Both the position numbers and the translations under genes were made by a program. Positions 47,700-63,755 of a stretch of DNA of 64,000 nt are shown in pieces. Each line of letters begins with the position of its first letter. Positions within the stretch are counted from its first letter, which is position 1. The notes beneath the pieces are model-generated. The model ran no database searches, was not told the DNA's origin, and saw only the letters and a program-made list of their open reading frames with translations. This DNA is from Paulownia fortunei (Eukaryota; Streptophyta; Magnoliopsida; Lamiales; Paulowniaceae). The stretch spans positions 13,640,001 through 13,704,000 of the forward strand of contig CM033124.1 of NCBI GenBank assembly GCA_019321725.1, written 5' to 3'.

Positions 47700-47744
<45 letters not shown>
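47700..47744. repeat. (AAT)n microsatellite
   Basis: About fourteen consecutive AAT units, inside the same inverted-repeat element. Confidence 0.95.
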
Positions 47745-47746
<2 letters not shown>

Positions 47747-47995
47747 TGGGAAAGACGAAGGTAAAAGGAAAAAAAAATAGTGGAAGAAAATTAAAAAAAA
47801 TTAAAAAAAAAGAAGAAAATGAGATTGAAAATTTACCATTGAAGTGGGAATATTTTATTATTTGCTAATTTGATTAAAGGAAACAATGTGCTTCTTTTTA
47901 AAAAGTATAGGGGGATTTTTTGGCCTTCTTTTTATTTAGGTTTTTTTTTTTTGTCTTTTTCTTATTTTATAGGGAGGTAAATTGCATTTAACCTC

Positions 47996-48803
47996 AGTAT
48001 CCCATTTTTCACTCATTCTCTTTATTCATAATCACTTATCCACATACTATACATTATTTCAATCTTCCATTCTCTAAATATAAAATACAACAAACTATTA
48101 CAATATCCAATAAATAATTATTTTTACACCATCATTCAAATAATCATCATGAAATTTTATTTTATTCAAACATATTTAATTCAGAATTTGACACTATTAA
48201 CATCATATTTATCTTATTGAAATAACACATGAAATCAAATTGACACTACTAGAAAATTAAACCAAATATATTTTTATCAATATTTTTTTTAAAATAACTC
48301 ATTTAAACATATTTTGATTCACAAACAAGAATTGACGGATTCTTTTCTACACCTTTTCATAATCATTCTTCATGGAATACACTTCCCAAAATTGATTAGT
48401 GAAACATAGAAAATACATGGAATGATAAAAAGTAATGGAGAGTGAATAAGAAGACTTGTTAATCACAACAATGTCATGACCCAATTTTCTTGCACTCAAA
48501 TACTCAATTTATGTAAGAATCTCATCTCTTTTGCACTACAATAGGCCAGTCCTCTCCCATTATCACCACCACAAAATTGGGGTGTCTTCTTTAAATTAAA
48601 AAAGGTGGTGGATTGATTCAAATTTTCTAATATAATATTACATTGCATCGAATCTTTTATTGCAATACAATCATTACCGTTATATGTATAATGCCTTCTT
48701 TTTTTATCCGTTGTCTTTTTCCGTAACGACAATCGATGCAACATAAGATGCAATACAATATTTCAATAGAAAATCCTACTTAAAATTAAACACCCCCATT
48801 AAC
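47996..48803. other. Intergenic region downstream of the cyclin gene
   Basis: AT-rich; probably holds the cyclin 3' UTR near 48500-48800. No other gene is supported. Confidence 0.5.
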
Positions 48804-51039
48804 CTAAACTTCTAATTGCTGTTGATGTGTGGATCCATCTTCATTTATGCAAGAATGGGGTTTTTCAAGTCTACCAAGATTGAGTGCAGAAAGTGCTAAA
48901 TTAAGAGGAGGGGATTCCAGCAGCATTTCCCTTTGAAGAAGAGAGCAATAGGTGTGAAATGTGGAGGGAGACACATTTAGTTGGAATCCTAAGCCAAACA
49001 AAAAATCCACTTCAAGAAGGTTCATCTCTGATGTGCTGATTCCTCCTACTTTGGCATAGTAAGCATTGTTGTAAAATCTGGAGGGAGCCCAAAAACAGGG
49101 AAAATAATCAGAGTACTTTATCAGCAGAACTTCATGGATACACCCTCATTAGCATTATGGCCCAACATTGAGTGCTAGATATAACATATTGAGCCAGAAA
49201 AAAATGTAGCAGGGCATTGTTTCTAGTGAGAAGTATTAGGAACTAATTGAACTCCAAAATGATGTTTAGCTGTTATAATTTTAACTTTCTTGGTGCCAAG
49301 ACTGCCCTAGGTCAGACATTTTTCATTACCTGTTTCTGTTTTGTCAGAAATTTTATGCCATTGGCTTGGTAGTACCTAATTAAGTCGTATTAGCTGGTGA
49401 ACATATACAATAATGTCATAAAGGAAAACAATAATAATATTATATAAAATCAAACAACTCATAATCCTATTTATCTAGTGACTAAATGGGTCTATCAATC
49501 ATTTGATGCATCATGATATGATAAAATGAAATAATAATATTATTATATATAATTCAACGAGTCACAATCTAACTTAGAAACTCATTTAGAAAACATCAAA
49601 TAAATGGCATGGAAAAGTCCCTTTGCCACTTGTTTCCTTGCCCTCCAAAAGTTAGAGTTTGGCTGTCTATAGTGACAGCAAAAAATGCCTAAAGCAAATA
49701 TAGTGACAGCTAATAAATTTCTGTTGAAATACAAATATAGGCTATGCTTTAACACACAAAGTGACACCAAAATTTTGGTCTGTAAAATATGGAGTGATTC
49801 ACATGGTTGCCTTCCCTCTAAATAACCAGTCTAGACCTGTTTAATTTAATTTTAACCAGATTGGCTTTTTTTTTTTTCTTTTTGTAATTTCCTTATGTTT
49901 TTTACTAAGACTTGATTCAACTTAGCATATTGATCCTGTTAAAACTGTTTATTGAATATTATGCTGTTTAGAGCAGTGGTGTTGAACAACTGTTGCTTAA
50001 TCATTTCATCTCAAATTAGAATTATGTTAACATAAAAGTGAAACTGAGAAAAAAGAAAAAAAAAAAAAAAAACTTAGATTGAAAAATACAGTAAAAAACA
50101 CACCCATGTGGGTGTGTGTTTTTCAATGTGGGTAAAAAGATAAGGATAATACACCCGCATAAAGCAGAGGCCAATAATTAGCTCCTGAAAATTGGATGTT
50201 TGACCTGTTAAACCATTGGCGGGGGTTACAAGTTTGATTCCAGGTTTAAAACAGGATGACTATTTTCAGTAACATCACACTACAACAAGAAAACAATAAA
50301 AATAAATAATTTGAAGAAGAAGAAGAAGAATTAGATACATCAAGCAGTGAAAGGGTGAGAATCATCAACTGCAACTCTAGACTTGATTAAAGATGTAGAG
50401 ATAAAGATAATGAAATGTATAAAAAGAAGAAAAAAACAAAAAACAAGAAATAAGAGAACTAAAATAGAAAAGTCTTTCCCCATTAAAGCTTTAAAAAAAG
50501 TACTGTATCTATACTTGTTAGCCAAAAAAAAATAAATTATATTTTGTTTTATATGTCATATCATAAATGCATGTAAATTATATAAAATATTTTTTTAAAT
50601 ATACATTTAATATAAATGAAATACAAGAAATAGAAGATCAAAGGGTAAACAAATACTGATTCTCTTGCAAGAATAATCAACGGCTAAGCATCAAGAAAAC
50701 TCACATATCATCCATAAACTTTGCAGAAACCAGGACACTGGCAATGAGCAGGCGATGAACATTGAAGGAAGTGATGGGCAAAAACGGCTGTTTCTGCACG
50801 AACCTGTCGAGATAAATGTACGCCACGACGATACACGACGGGCTGCAGTTTGCATACTTGAAGATCCTCTCCATATAGCAATATATGGAAATTCTTGGCC
50901 TTGTCAAGCCATGGAAAATCGAGATTTTCTGTGTGTCGAAACCGCGAAAGACGTCGTTTGTTTCTGCAACCCTTTGAAGGAGGGAAGACAGGTGTTTTAT
51001 GACCTTGAGCATCACCTGTGAGCTTTCCAACTCCGCCAT
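48804..51039 (-). CDS. U-type (P-type) cyclin, CYCU4-like, two exons, 202 aa
   Basis: Plant P/U-type cyclins are small, PHO80-like single cyclin-box proteins that bind A-type CDKs. Exons 51039-50705 and 49077-48804 join inside an Ile codon (DDI/FYNN), giving 203 codons with stop. The N-terminus MAELESSQVMLKVIKHLSSLLQRV and the block FHGLTRPRISIYCYMERIF precede the cyclin box (about residues 60-150): YANCSPSCIVVAYIYLDRFV, SFNVHRLLIASVLVSAKFMDD, YNNAYYAKVGGIST, then MNLLEVDFLFGLGFQLNV. The C-terminus is variable with QQQ. Length and order match Arabidopsis CYCU4;1 (CYCP4;1). The 1.6-kb intron is AT-rich and contains a 30-bp near-palindrome at about 50093-50123. No damage seen. Confidence 0.93.
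50093..50123. repeat. Near-perfect inverted repeat in the cyclin intron
   Basis: Arms AAAAACACACCCA and TGGGTGTGTGTTTTT meet at a TG centre, with one extra CA step in one arm. It follows a poly-A run. It may be a slippage product. Confidence 0.6.
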
Positions 51040-53252
51040 TGTTGTAGTTGTAGAGAAACTTGGCTAGGTTTTTTTTCTTCTGAAGAATTTTAACGCTGTA
51101 ACATTGATTATAGAAGAGTTTGTGAGTATGTCTGCTTGGCCATATATAGAAACATGGGATTGAGAAATGGGGTTGGAAATGAGCTGGTTCGAGTCAACTG
51201 ACCATTGTAATCCAGGTATTTTTTTGCAGCAACCCCTGTTTTATACCTGTAATAATCTTTGTATGGATAGTTTTTTCATGTGTGAAAGAAATCGACCCAC
51301 AATTTATTAGTAAATATTGGTATGTTCAATTTTTAGATTCCATGTATGCCTTTAATTGGAGGCAATTCATATACGCGTTTTGGATATTATTTCCTAATAA
51401 TGTCCACCTTAATTGATTTGGGTTTTAAGTTTTCACATTCATTAGTATTAGGGTAATGTTTGGTATTGAAAAATCTTGTCTTTTACAGACATGCTTGTCC
51501 AAACCCGCCATAAATTGTGGAATTCACATGTTGACCTTATGTAAATCCCACAAAATAAAGGCTTGTGATGGACCATAGTTGTTTAACAATGGGAATTGAA
51601 ACGACAATTTTGTTTGTTTGGGTAATTGAAAACCATGCCTACTACAAAAATATTATTAAAAATTACGTATATAAAATATATATATATTTTTAATATAATA
51701 TATATATATATATATATATTTTTCTTACACTTATAAAATATTTGGTCTAAAATATTGATCCCCAATGAGTGGCCCTCCTGTCACACTATAATAATTAGAC
51801 CAATATTGAAGGATATCTCCAGTACTAATTGCAGTATATGGTTCAAATGTAGTCAAATGGATAAGAGGCATGAATTATCAGTTGGCCCACATTTCACTTC
51901 TTGTATAGTGGTGGTGAAGAGAACAACTTGAAAGGTGCTGGGCACGTTGGTAAGGCATGGGAGCCTGTTCAGTACTACAAGGAATTCACTAGATTAATAA
52001 AACTATATCTTAGTTGGTTTAATAAAAAAAAAGATGGATTCACTTGAGTTTGGTACAAATGAACTTGAATTTCAATTGATGTTAAAATGTTTAGTTTGAA
52101 AAACTTAAATTATTAAAAAAAAAGACATTCAATATATAATATATGTAATATAAATGTACTCAAAAATAACATAATCAAGAACCAATAATTGAATAATTGG
52201 ATATTGCTTGATTCCTCTCAATTTCTCGTTTAATAATATACAAAATAAAGGTTAGGGTTGTTGAGGGTTGCCCTACAAAAATGATACAATGCTTAAGTCA
52301 GAAAGAACTCAAAAATATAAAATCGGTAAGGCATAGAGTATTGATGTAATGTTTCTCCGTACCTTACATAAATGATGGGTTTATAGCATAATAATAAGAA
52401 GATAACCGATATTTGAAAGGACATTCAAATAAGCTACGATTCTCTTTTTTTTTTTATATAAAACTCCATCTCTGCTGGATTCGAGTTGAATTCATGAATT
52501 AATTCAAATAATTTAAACTAAACTTATCCAAGTCAACAAAAAAACAAATATTATAGTTCGGCTGATCAAATACCTCAATCAACGAACTTGAATTAGAACA
52601 CGTAAAATAATTATAATCTTGGGTCTGAGCTCAATTCTAACTGAAACATAATAATCGAGGTCAACACGCTTGAATTGTACTTATTCACGAAAATCAATAA
52701 AATCACAATAGGGTTGAACTCAACGAGAACTCACACGTTCTCATAACCAAGGTGAAATCAACTAAACTTAACAGAGTCATAGAGGCTATTAGGCTTAAAT
52801 CCAAAAAGAACATAAAATTCAATCAGCCCACATTATTGAATCTCACATTAATTAGGTTAAATTTAAATTACATCAAATTCCGCTCAGGTAATTGTGCCAG
52901 TAGTATATTTTTAAAAAAATGTAGAATATGGGATTCTTTTTCATAAATGGATATTTGCAATTAAGACCTTAGTCTGATTCTGCTTGGTCTGATTCTTTTA
53001 AAATCTCTAACATAACATGCCCCTCACGTGTAGTTGTGCATGTTGGGATTTTTTCCCCCCTAAATCGAAGGTCGTGGACGTGGGATTCTTCTTCATAATT
53101 GGGTAGTCTTGAATTTTGTAATACTCCATGTATTAGTAAGTAACTTTATTGCTTATAGCATCGGCTCAAAAATACAACTTAGATACCAAACCAAACACAT
53201 CTGAAACAATAAGAACACGTGTAGTGGTAGATATTTTTCCTGTCATACAACC
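51040..53252. other. Intergenic region
   Basis: The first 200 bp is the likely promoter of the cyclin gene. The rest is AT-rich, with a TA run near 51690-51720. No gene is recognised. Confidence 0.55.
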
Positions 53253-54430
53253 ATGAAACTCAAAATCAAAGTCTCCAAAACAGCCGACGACGAAGCGCAA
53301 TCATCTGCCCAAGTTATTGCTTCAATTGATGATCTCTTAACAGAGATTTTTCTACGCCTCCCCATGAAATCACTTATTCGCTTCAAACTAGTCTCCAAGC
53401 ACAGCCATTCTCTAATCTCTGATCGAGAGCATTCTGTCTTCTGCGCAATCCTGATCCCAATCCCGCTGTTGGCCTCTTCTCTTCTTTCAATGTTCCAACT
53501 TCAATCCCTCTTATGAATACATTCCCTACTCTGTCAACAAATCAACGAATCCACCATTCAGAAAACTGAACTTCACTAAAGACCCTTCGGGCATCAGTAT
53601 TTTGCATTCTTGCGACGGGCTGTTGCTCTGTAGCAACTTTCGGGCCGATGATCAGAATCGGAGATACTATGTCTGTAATCCCACCACCAATAAATTTTCA
53701 ACACTTCCAAAATTAGACGGAGGAGGTGGGATTTGGACGAGAATACTTGGGATGAGCTTGGCTTTTGATCCCGCAAAGTCTCCTCATTACAAAGTTGTTT
53801 GTGTACGGGGATTGGGAATAGATTTGGGGGAGTATCAATGTCAGTTTGAGGTTTTCTCATCCGAGACAGGTTCTTGGAGCCCAAGTCGATTTCGAAAACG
53901 GGGTATATTGGAATGGATCCATCCATTGGATCCGCAAAAGGAATAAACATTCTTTGTATTTCAATCCTGATGATCATCAGATGCCGCCTCAGATAATGCC
54001 AATGCCACCTTTCCCTGATAGCTTGGATTGGAGAAGCAATTACTATTACTTTGGGGAGTCTTGTGATCGCTTGCATTATATAGAGATCTCCAGGCCGCAG
54101 ATTCAGTTCAATGTGTACGAGATGAAGAGGGATTATTCTGAGTGGTTTGTCAAGTACCAAGTTGATCTTTCACCTGTTGTTGCTTGTTTTGATCAGTTGG
54201 ACAGCTACTATTTCTGGCACTACTATGTTTTTTCTATATTTACTCTGGTTCGGGGTGAGAAAGAGGAGGATTCATTCTTGGTTTTGCAGATTCCGGGGAA
54301 AGCCGTACAATACAATCTTGTTTGTACGACTTTTGAAACATTATACGAGTTTAAGGAGGGTATGGCCATAGGTCCTTCTGGATTTCGTTATGCAAAATTT
54401 CAATACATTGAGTCCCTCTGTTGTGTTTAG
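53253..54430 (+). pseudogene. F-box protein gene with at least three frameshifts
   Basis: F-box proteins select substrates for SCF ubiquitin ligases. The F-box reads in the first frame from 53253 (DLLTEIFLRLPMKSLIRFKLVSK). Family-like sequence then switches frame near 53443 (NPDPNPAVGLFSSF), again near 53511 (YEYIPYSVN, then KLNFTKDPSGISILHSCDGLLLC), and again near 53880-53900 (VDFENGVYWNGSIHWI to YIESLCCV and the stop at 54428). All segments are collinear with plant F-box-associated (FBA) proteins of about 390 aa. No introns would account for the switches, because no suitable splice sites lie at them. It is either a young pseudogene or a sequence with indel errors; conservation of the segments means I cannot exclude the latter. 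Confidence 0.82.
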
Positions 54431-57400
54431 TTCTTGCATTTATTGTTTAATAATGCATTTGTGGAACTTGATTGTGGGTTTAAATTTTAGAAGAGTTTGG
54501 ATTCTGAATCTGTCAAATTATTCCTTGCAATTGTCTTTGTATTAGTTATTTCCTTCTGGATCCAATCACAATTTAGTATCTGAAAGTTTAGCAGAGTTAA
54601 TTTAGGCCTAGATACTTGGAAAATGTTTTGTCTATTCTCTGGACTCTATATGATTCAATGTTAGAGTGATTTTCTCTTTTTATCTCCTTTCTTTAAACTC
54701 GTTCTGAAAGTTGAGTTTTTGTTTGGAGTTAATTCGATCGGAATTTTAGCTTTATGAGAATATATTGGGATTATTACGTATATTTGATTTTAGTTTTAAG
54801 AGAGATTGTTTTTACTGTAGATATTATATCTTATTTGTTATTAGTGTCATATTATTATATATTATTTTTAAATTAATATAAAGATTGATGATGTAAATAT
54901 ATATATTTGTTTGTTGATAAAATAATTTGAATATTTATATATACATATATTTTTATTTTGGGAAGAATTGTATATTTGATTTTATTTTTTGAAAATATTG
55001 AAACATAAGAATATTTCATGTTAAACTAATTAAGAGGAACTCTTGATAATCAAAGGTAGGGTCGGTTGCATCTGTGCTTACAACCTTCCAAATGTACGAA
55101 TAATCCCCTCAACTTTTTTAAAAATGTGCATTTTTTTTGACGAAATATTCCATCTAATATATTGACACACTACTTTGTGTGTTGCACTTTCAAAAAAAAA
55201 AACACAAGAGTAAGTGGTACTTCAACTAGCTTGTCACTTTACTTTTCAAAATTAATTTTGTAAAATTTTATCACACACACAACTTATTTTTATTATATCA
55301 CTTTTTTCACAAATGATATTTGCAAATCAAATTTTCATCACACGCTCTTCACCACATTCGCTCCTCCCCTACCCCACTTTCTTGCTCGACACCAACTCAA
55401 AAGATTTCTTATTTTTTTTTATTATAATTAATAATGAAATCACAACAAATAATAATACTATTACTATAAATAATATTGATCCCAATATGAAAAATATGCA
55501 AAATAATTGCGGATAACAAAGATAGAAAATGCAATATCTATATAATTATAAAGAGTTTAAACTTTAGTGTCGGAGCACTCAACCATACTCATATTATTTA
55601 TAACTACTATTTACAACAACTTAATTTGTTATTCATAGTGCAATTAATACTATTTGTAGTTAAATTACCACCACTTGTCGTACTTTAATTATTAATGATA
55701 ATAAAAAAATATTATAAAATATTTTGAGAAAATAATTTTGAGAAAAGACTTTATTAGGTTATTCATACAACCGAGAAAAGAATTTTGAGAAAGTATTTAA
55801 AAATACTAAAAAATAGTGTTTATGAGCTTTTAACTTTAAAAAAAGTAATAAGTGTAATGCAAATACATGCTACTTCTGCTTTTGCTTGACAAAGCAGTTA
55901 AAATAGGCCAAAATTGGAAGCACATACAATACGGTACATTAACAAATATTATTACACCCAATTTATGTACATGTATAAGTATATGTATTGTACTTCTTCA
56001 TAAATAAATATTATTATGAATTTTTATATTTAAATGTACCTAATTAGTGATTTGCTTTAATTAGTTTATTATTAAATTAATCATTTACCGACAAATATGA
56101 ATTATTACATGTAAATATTATATTTATTATCTTTTGTATATGCATTATATATAAATAATTTAGTTAGTGTATTTAGTCAAACTCTACAAAATAAATTACT
56201 AGTTTAAAATTAAATGGTAATTTAAACTTTTACTCATAAACAAGCAAATTGAATCTACTTTAAACAACTAATTCACCCGACTCTCTTTCTCAATAACACT
56301 TTACAAATACTCGAGTGTTTTATATTTCAATAATTTTTTCACTTTCTCTAAAATAGTAAATTTTTTTTAGAAGTATACGTTTTTGCAATACTCTCGAATA
56401 ATTTACCCACTGAAACAACCAAAACCCACCAGCCCACCTGATTACATCTCATTGTTGCACCCCCCTCACACTCTAGCAATCGCCTCTCCGCCGCCGCCGC
56501 CCCAGCCCTAGATTGGCAACTCCACCATGCACTCTTAACCTCTACGTGGTTCCCACCTCCCAACTCTCCCTCTCTGCTACAACTAAGAATAATAATAAAA
56601 TAAATTTTTAAAGAATAGATTTTAATTTTTTATTTTGAAATTTGTCCCACTTTGAATTTATCTCTTTTAATTTTTAATTTTTTAATTTATTATATATGTA
56701 GTTATGTGATATTATTTTTAAATAATATATTTTTTAAAAAAATTATTATATTATTTTTAAAAATTATATAATGAATGTAATGGGTCTAATAAGTTGAGTT
56801 CTTAAAAATTTTAATGGGATGAGGCTGACCTCGAATTTAAACAAACCCGCTTTAAATCTGTCCCGTTAATATCTTTAACCACAACCCCATTAAGAGAGAT
56901 TGATTTTTTATTTTTGAAACTCGTCCCACCTTAGATCTGTCCTTTTTAATTTTTTATTTTTCAATTTATTGTATATGAAGTTATGTGATATTATTTTTAA
57001 ATAATATTTTTTTAAAAATTTTATTTATATTATTTTTAAAAATTATATTTTTAAAAATTATATAATAAATTTAATGAATCTAGTAAGTTGGGTCCTTAAA
57101 AATCTTGGTGGAGTGGGACAAACTCCGAGTTTAAGCAAATTCGCTCTAAATTTGCCGGTTAACATCTCTAACCACAACCCCATTAAGAGGGATTGATATT
57201 TTTGTTTAAAAGAAAATTATGAACCATTTTTACTTATCCAAATGCAATTTATGGAAAACTTCGCCTTTTTTTTATGCTATTTGTGATTGAATTGTCAAAT
57301 GGAATAATGTTTGAAATAATTGATGTATCTTGACTTAACTAAATCATTAACTATAAAACATTAAAAATCAACTTTTTAGTTTTAATCAAAAAGTGATCTA

Positions 57401-59341
57401 AACCAAGACCCTTAAGGTCACAACAAAATATGTGTGTTCACATATTGTTGTGATATTTTTTATTTTATATAATTTAATTTTTGAGTGATCAGGTTCTCTC
57501 ATTATAATATACCAATTATATAAGGGCTCCTTTTAATTGTGTGATCGAGTTTGATATACAACTTTATCTAACTGTATCAAATGTTTTGTATCACTAATTT
57601 AGGCCCAGGATTAAATTTTAGAATAATATCCATACCATACCTTATATATTTCATTAAATATTTAAATTATGAATAAATAAGTATTTTTTTTATAAAAAAT
57701 AAAATATTTATTCATCATCCATATATTTAATATATTATCTATTAAATATAAATATTTCAAAGATTAAAGAACGTAGTTGAGTAATACTGCTCTCATCACG
57801 GTTGTTTAGTCTTTGTTTCATTGTTTGTTTCAATGATAATTACCTAACACTGAGTCGTGAATGAACAATCATTATAATATAATGATAAGAGAGAAATAAA
57901 AGAATTATAAATTTTATCTTTTCATATTTCTTGGTTTTTTTTATCTTTTTCTCTCTCCTTAAAGTCTGAAATTTAACATGGAACGAGAGTAAAATAATAT
58001 ATCTTAGCCTAATTGAGTCTACTTTACGAGCACGATGTTTGACTCTTGAACTAATGAAATTTTTCATCATAATTGGCTCATCTTGTGACTATTGACCTCT
58101 TAATTTCATTTCAAATCCTTCAAAGTCTCTCCAAGTTAGCTGTTAGTGCTTTGCTATTATTTTATTCGGATTAGTGCTTTCTATCATTACATTTCACCAC
58201 TTGAAGGGGTGCGATGATTTGTTCGAGACTTTAATTTCCCTTTTCAAGTTGAACATTTTAGAAAATAGTCCCCATCCCAAAGTTATAAGTCCGTCTATGT
58301 TGTCAATTATTTAAAAACACAATTTTAAATAGTATTTTTAAAATAGTATTGATGATTTTTTTATATATCAACAATTTAATTGGTCGACTAGTTTAATTAT
58401 TGGTCGAACAAATTTAATAAAAATTAATTATATTTTTTATTATATTATATAAATTAATAATATAATAAATTAATTATTATGTAATATATTTTTAAAATTA
58501 AAAAATCAACGAAATATCTAACAAAACTTAAAAGTCAAATAATCACATGCGTATAATAAAATATTTTAAATTTTCTTAAAAAATAATAATAATAATAAAA
58601 AATAGATTTGATAAATTGAACCGTAAAAATAATTATTTAAAATTAATAGAATCGAAGCCATCGTGGGTTCGCAGCTAGACCGACTGATCAGGTTTGATTA
58701 AGAAAATAATGATTCTTAGTACAATAATGTTAAATAATTGAATAATGTTAAATAATGTAGGAAATTATTAAGATTGTAACTTGTAGTATGTTAAAATTGT
58801 CAAAAATAATGAATGACATCAGAAGCTACTTGAAAGATTAAACAGAAGTGGATCAATAATTTTTCAACATAGAAATATTTCATGTTAAACTAATTTAGGA
58901 CTTTAAAACGTTTAAGATATGATGTATATTTATGAAATAAAATACGAAATTAGAATGACACGATATAAACTGCGTTTAATATATTTCACAAATACAAAAA
59001 GTGATTGATATGGACAAAACCACAAGAGGCTACATGGAACTCTCACCTATAATTTTCAAGTCCAATCTGATGGCTCGACGGGCCGCTGCTCAGACTCCAT
59101 TACTTTGTCTATCATGCGGTTCCACCACCTCTCCATATCAGATTTTTCTTTCTCATCTTTTTCTTCTTTTGTTTTCTATCGTTTTTCTCATCCAATTCCA
59201 GTGACAATAACGTTGTAAAATTCATCCATCTGTAGCTACAAGAATTCAGTACAGTACTGTTAAATTTTCTTGGTTCCTCATAGAAAAAACATTGTACAAA
59301 AAGAGCAGATTCCCCACGGGTGCCTAAGCATTCCCACGATC
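54431..59341. other. Long AT-rich intergenic region
   Basis: No supported gene. Contains a tandem duplication (56620-57200), a GCC-rich patch near 56485-56510 that is the only GC-rich spot, and a possible degenerate inverted-repeat element at about 58370-58700 (GGTCGAC-like ends) that was too diverged to call. Confidence 0.6.
56620..57200. repeat. Tandem duplication, period about 280-290 bp
   Basis: GTTATGTGATATTATTTTTA follows near 56698 and 56976. TTAAACAAACCCGC near 56839 corresponds to TTTAAGCAAATTCGC near 57130. AACCACAACCCCATTAAGAG ends both, near 56877 and 57169. The copies differ by substitutions and indels; non-coding. Confidence 0.85.
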
Positions 59342-62200
<2,859 letters not shown>

Positions 62201-63755
62201 TACCACTATATACATACATGTGGTTAGTTGCTAACCGAAGATTGCAAATATATAAAGCTTTAATTTTACTGTACAAAGACTTTAAACCAAGAAAATTATA
62301 ACACTATTTATAGGCTGTAGTTCTTCAGCCTTCTTTAATTTCTTCTCAGATTACAGCAAACTGATTTAGCATGTATCTTGAAAAGTGTGAAGGGCTAAAT
62401 TCATATATAATGCTCATTACTAAAGATTTTCCTGATTAGCTTTGTAGTGGGGTACATGATGATATAGAGAGAGAGATTTTGATGTTGAAAGTTTAAACTT
62501 TCCACTTATGCAATTACTGTTTCTTTGGACAAGAAACAGGGAAACTGGAAATGTGGCCCTGAGAGCTACAGAAACCAAGACCATAAAATCCAACCTTACT
62601 TTACGTGCCCTTTCCAGAAATGGACCCACCCAAAAATAAAATAAGAGGGTAATGAGTTTCTGGGAGAATTTGGACCTATAAAAATTGAAACGAAAGTGAA
62701 TTAAGTTAAATTTTCTGTTGTCAAAGTTTAAAATGACTATAATTTTTAATTTAAAAAGGAGTTATAGGACGATCGTCTGCATATAAATCATGTTTGTTGC
62801 TATATTTGGATATTCATCAGTTATAATATGATGTAAAATTTTTGACTAATTTAAGCATTACAATATCAATAAAGAGTTTTAAGATTGATATGACATTAGC
62901 GTTCACTTAGAAAATAGAACTAATTTTTTTTGTAAAGAATTATTATAAAAGTGAATATTTGATATTGTGTTTTCAAATTTCTAGAATCTAAGTATATTTA
63001 TATGACGTTAGATCTCAATATTCTATTTTCATATAATAAAAATTTGCTGATGGGTTAGATTTTTTAGTCATATATAGGCTGCTTTTATCTACTAAAGGAC
63101 TCCATCATGATTGAGTTTTTTAATTCGATTATAGTGATTGAAAAATCTTAGCATGTTGTCGTATTTATTCATATGATCATTTTTATAATACACGTGTTAT
63201 ATTTTAATAATACTAAATGATGAAATTATCCTCGTCACAATATAATATCAAATTATTTAATATTTTGATTAATTTATTATATTGACTTTACGATGTTAAA
63301 AATTTATAAATTATGGTGTTTGTTATAAAATGAGAAAGGAATGAGAAGAAAAATGACCCAACTGACTCAACTCCCGGGCCTTTGAGAAACGATTCTATTG
63401 GCTGAACCACGCATTCAACTTTGCTAATTTATTTACAGTCCAAACATTTATTTAACAGGTACATCTACACACAATCACACACACGAGTGTGTGTTATCCT
63501 ACCGTTGACTACATTGCTTCACTCACACACCAGTGGAATCTCTCCACATTCCAAATCTAAGCCAATAATTCTAAAAAGTTGGGGGAAAAGAGAAACTCAA
63601 GAGGGGTTTTGTATTTACATCAAGAAAAGCATATCTTGAGAAAGTTGAAACCCCACCAAGAACTTATTCGTTTCATTTCCTAATCTGTGCCTTTTCTTGA
63701 CCATTTAAAAGAACAATTTTGGAATTGGAAAAAGAATATTTTCATTTGGTCCATT
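62201..63755. other. Intergenic region
   Basis: 3' UTR of the receptor kinase, AT-rich DNA, then the presumed promoter of the acid phosphatase-like gene. No gene or strong repeat seen. Confidence 0.55.

Larger units (their letters stand above)
47291..47995. mobile_element. Foldback/MITE-like element with long imperfect terminal inverted repeats
   Basis: The left arm (47291 to about 47400) begins GAGTTAAATGCAAACTGACC and ends near CTCCTATACTTTTTGCAAAG. The right arm (about 47890-47995) read in reverse complement begins GAGGTTAAATGCAATTTACC and contains CCCCTATACTTTTTAAAAAG. The arms are about 100 bp and diverged. The loop carries an (ATGT)n and an (AAT)n microsatellite. No ORF is credited and no target-site duplication was found. 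Confidence 0.7.

Noticed and set aside
50195..50250. tRNA-like T-arm sequence (AAGTTTGATTCC) suggesting a tRNA or SINE
   Set aside because: No cloverleaf could be drawn, no acceptor stem or convincing A box; only one motif fits.
56348..56563. 71-codon open frame over the GCC-rich patch
   Set aside because: Composition is driven by the GCC repeat; no domain recognised.
58370..58700. Possible inverted-repeat element with GGTCGAC-like ends
   Set aside because: Arms match over too few bases to separate from chance in AT-rich DNA.
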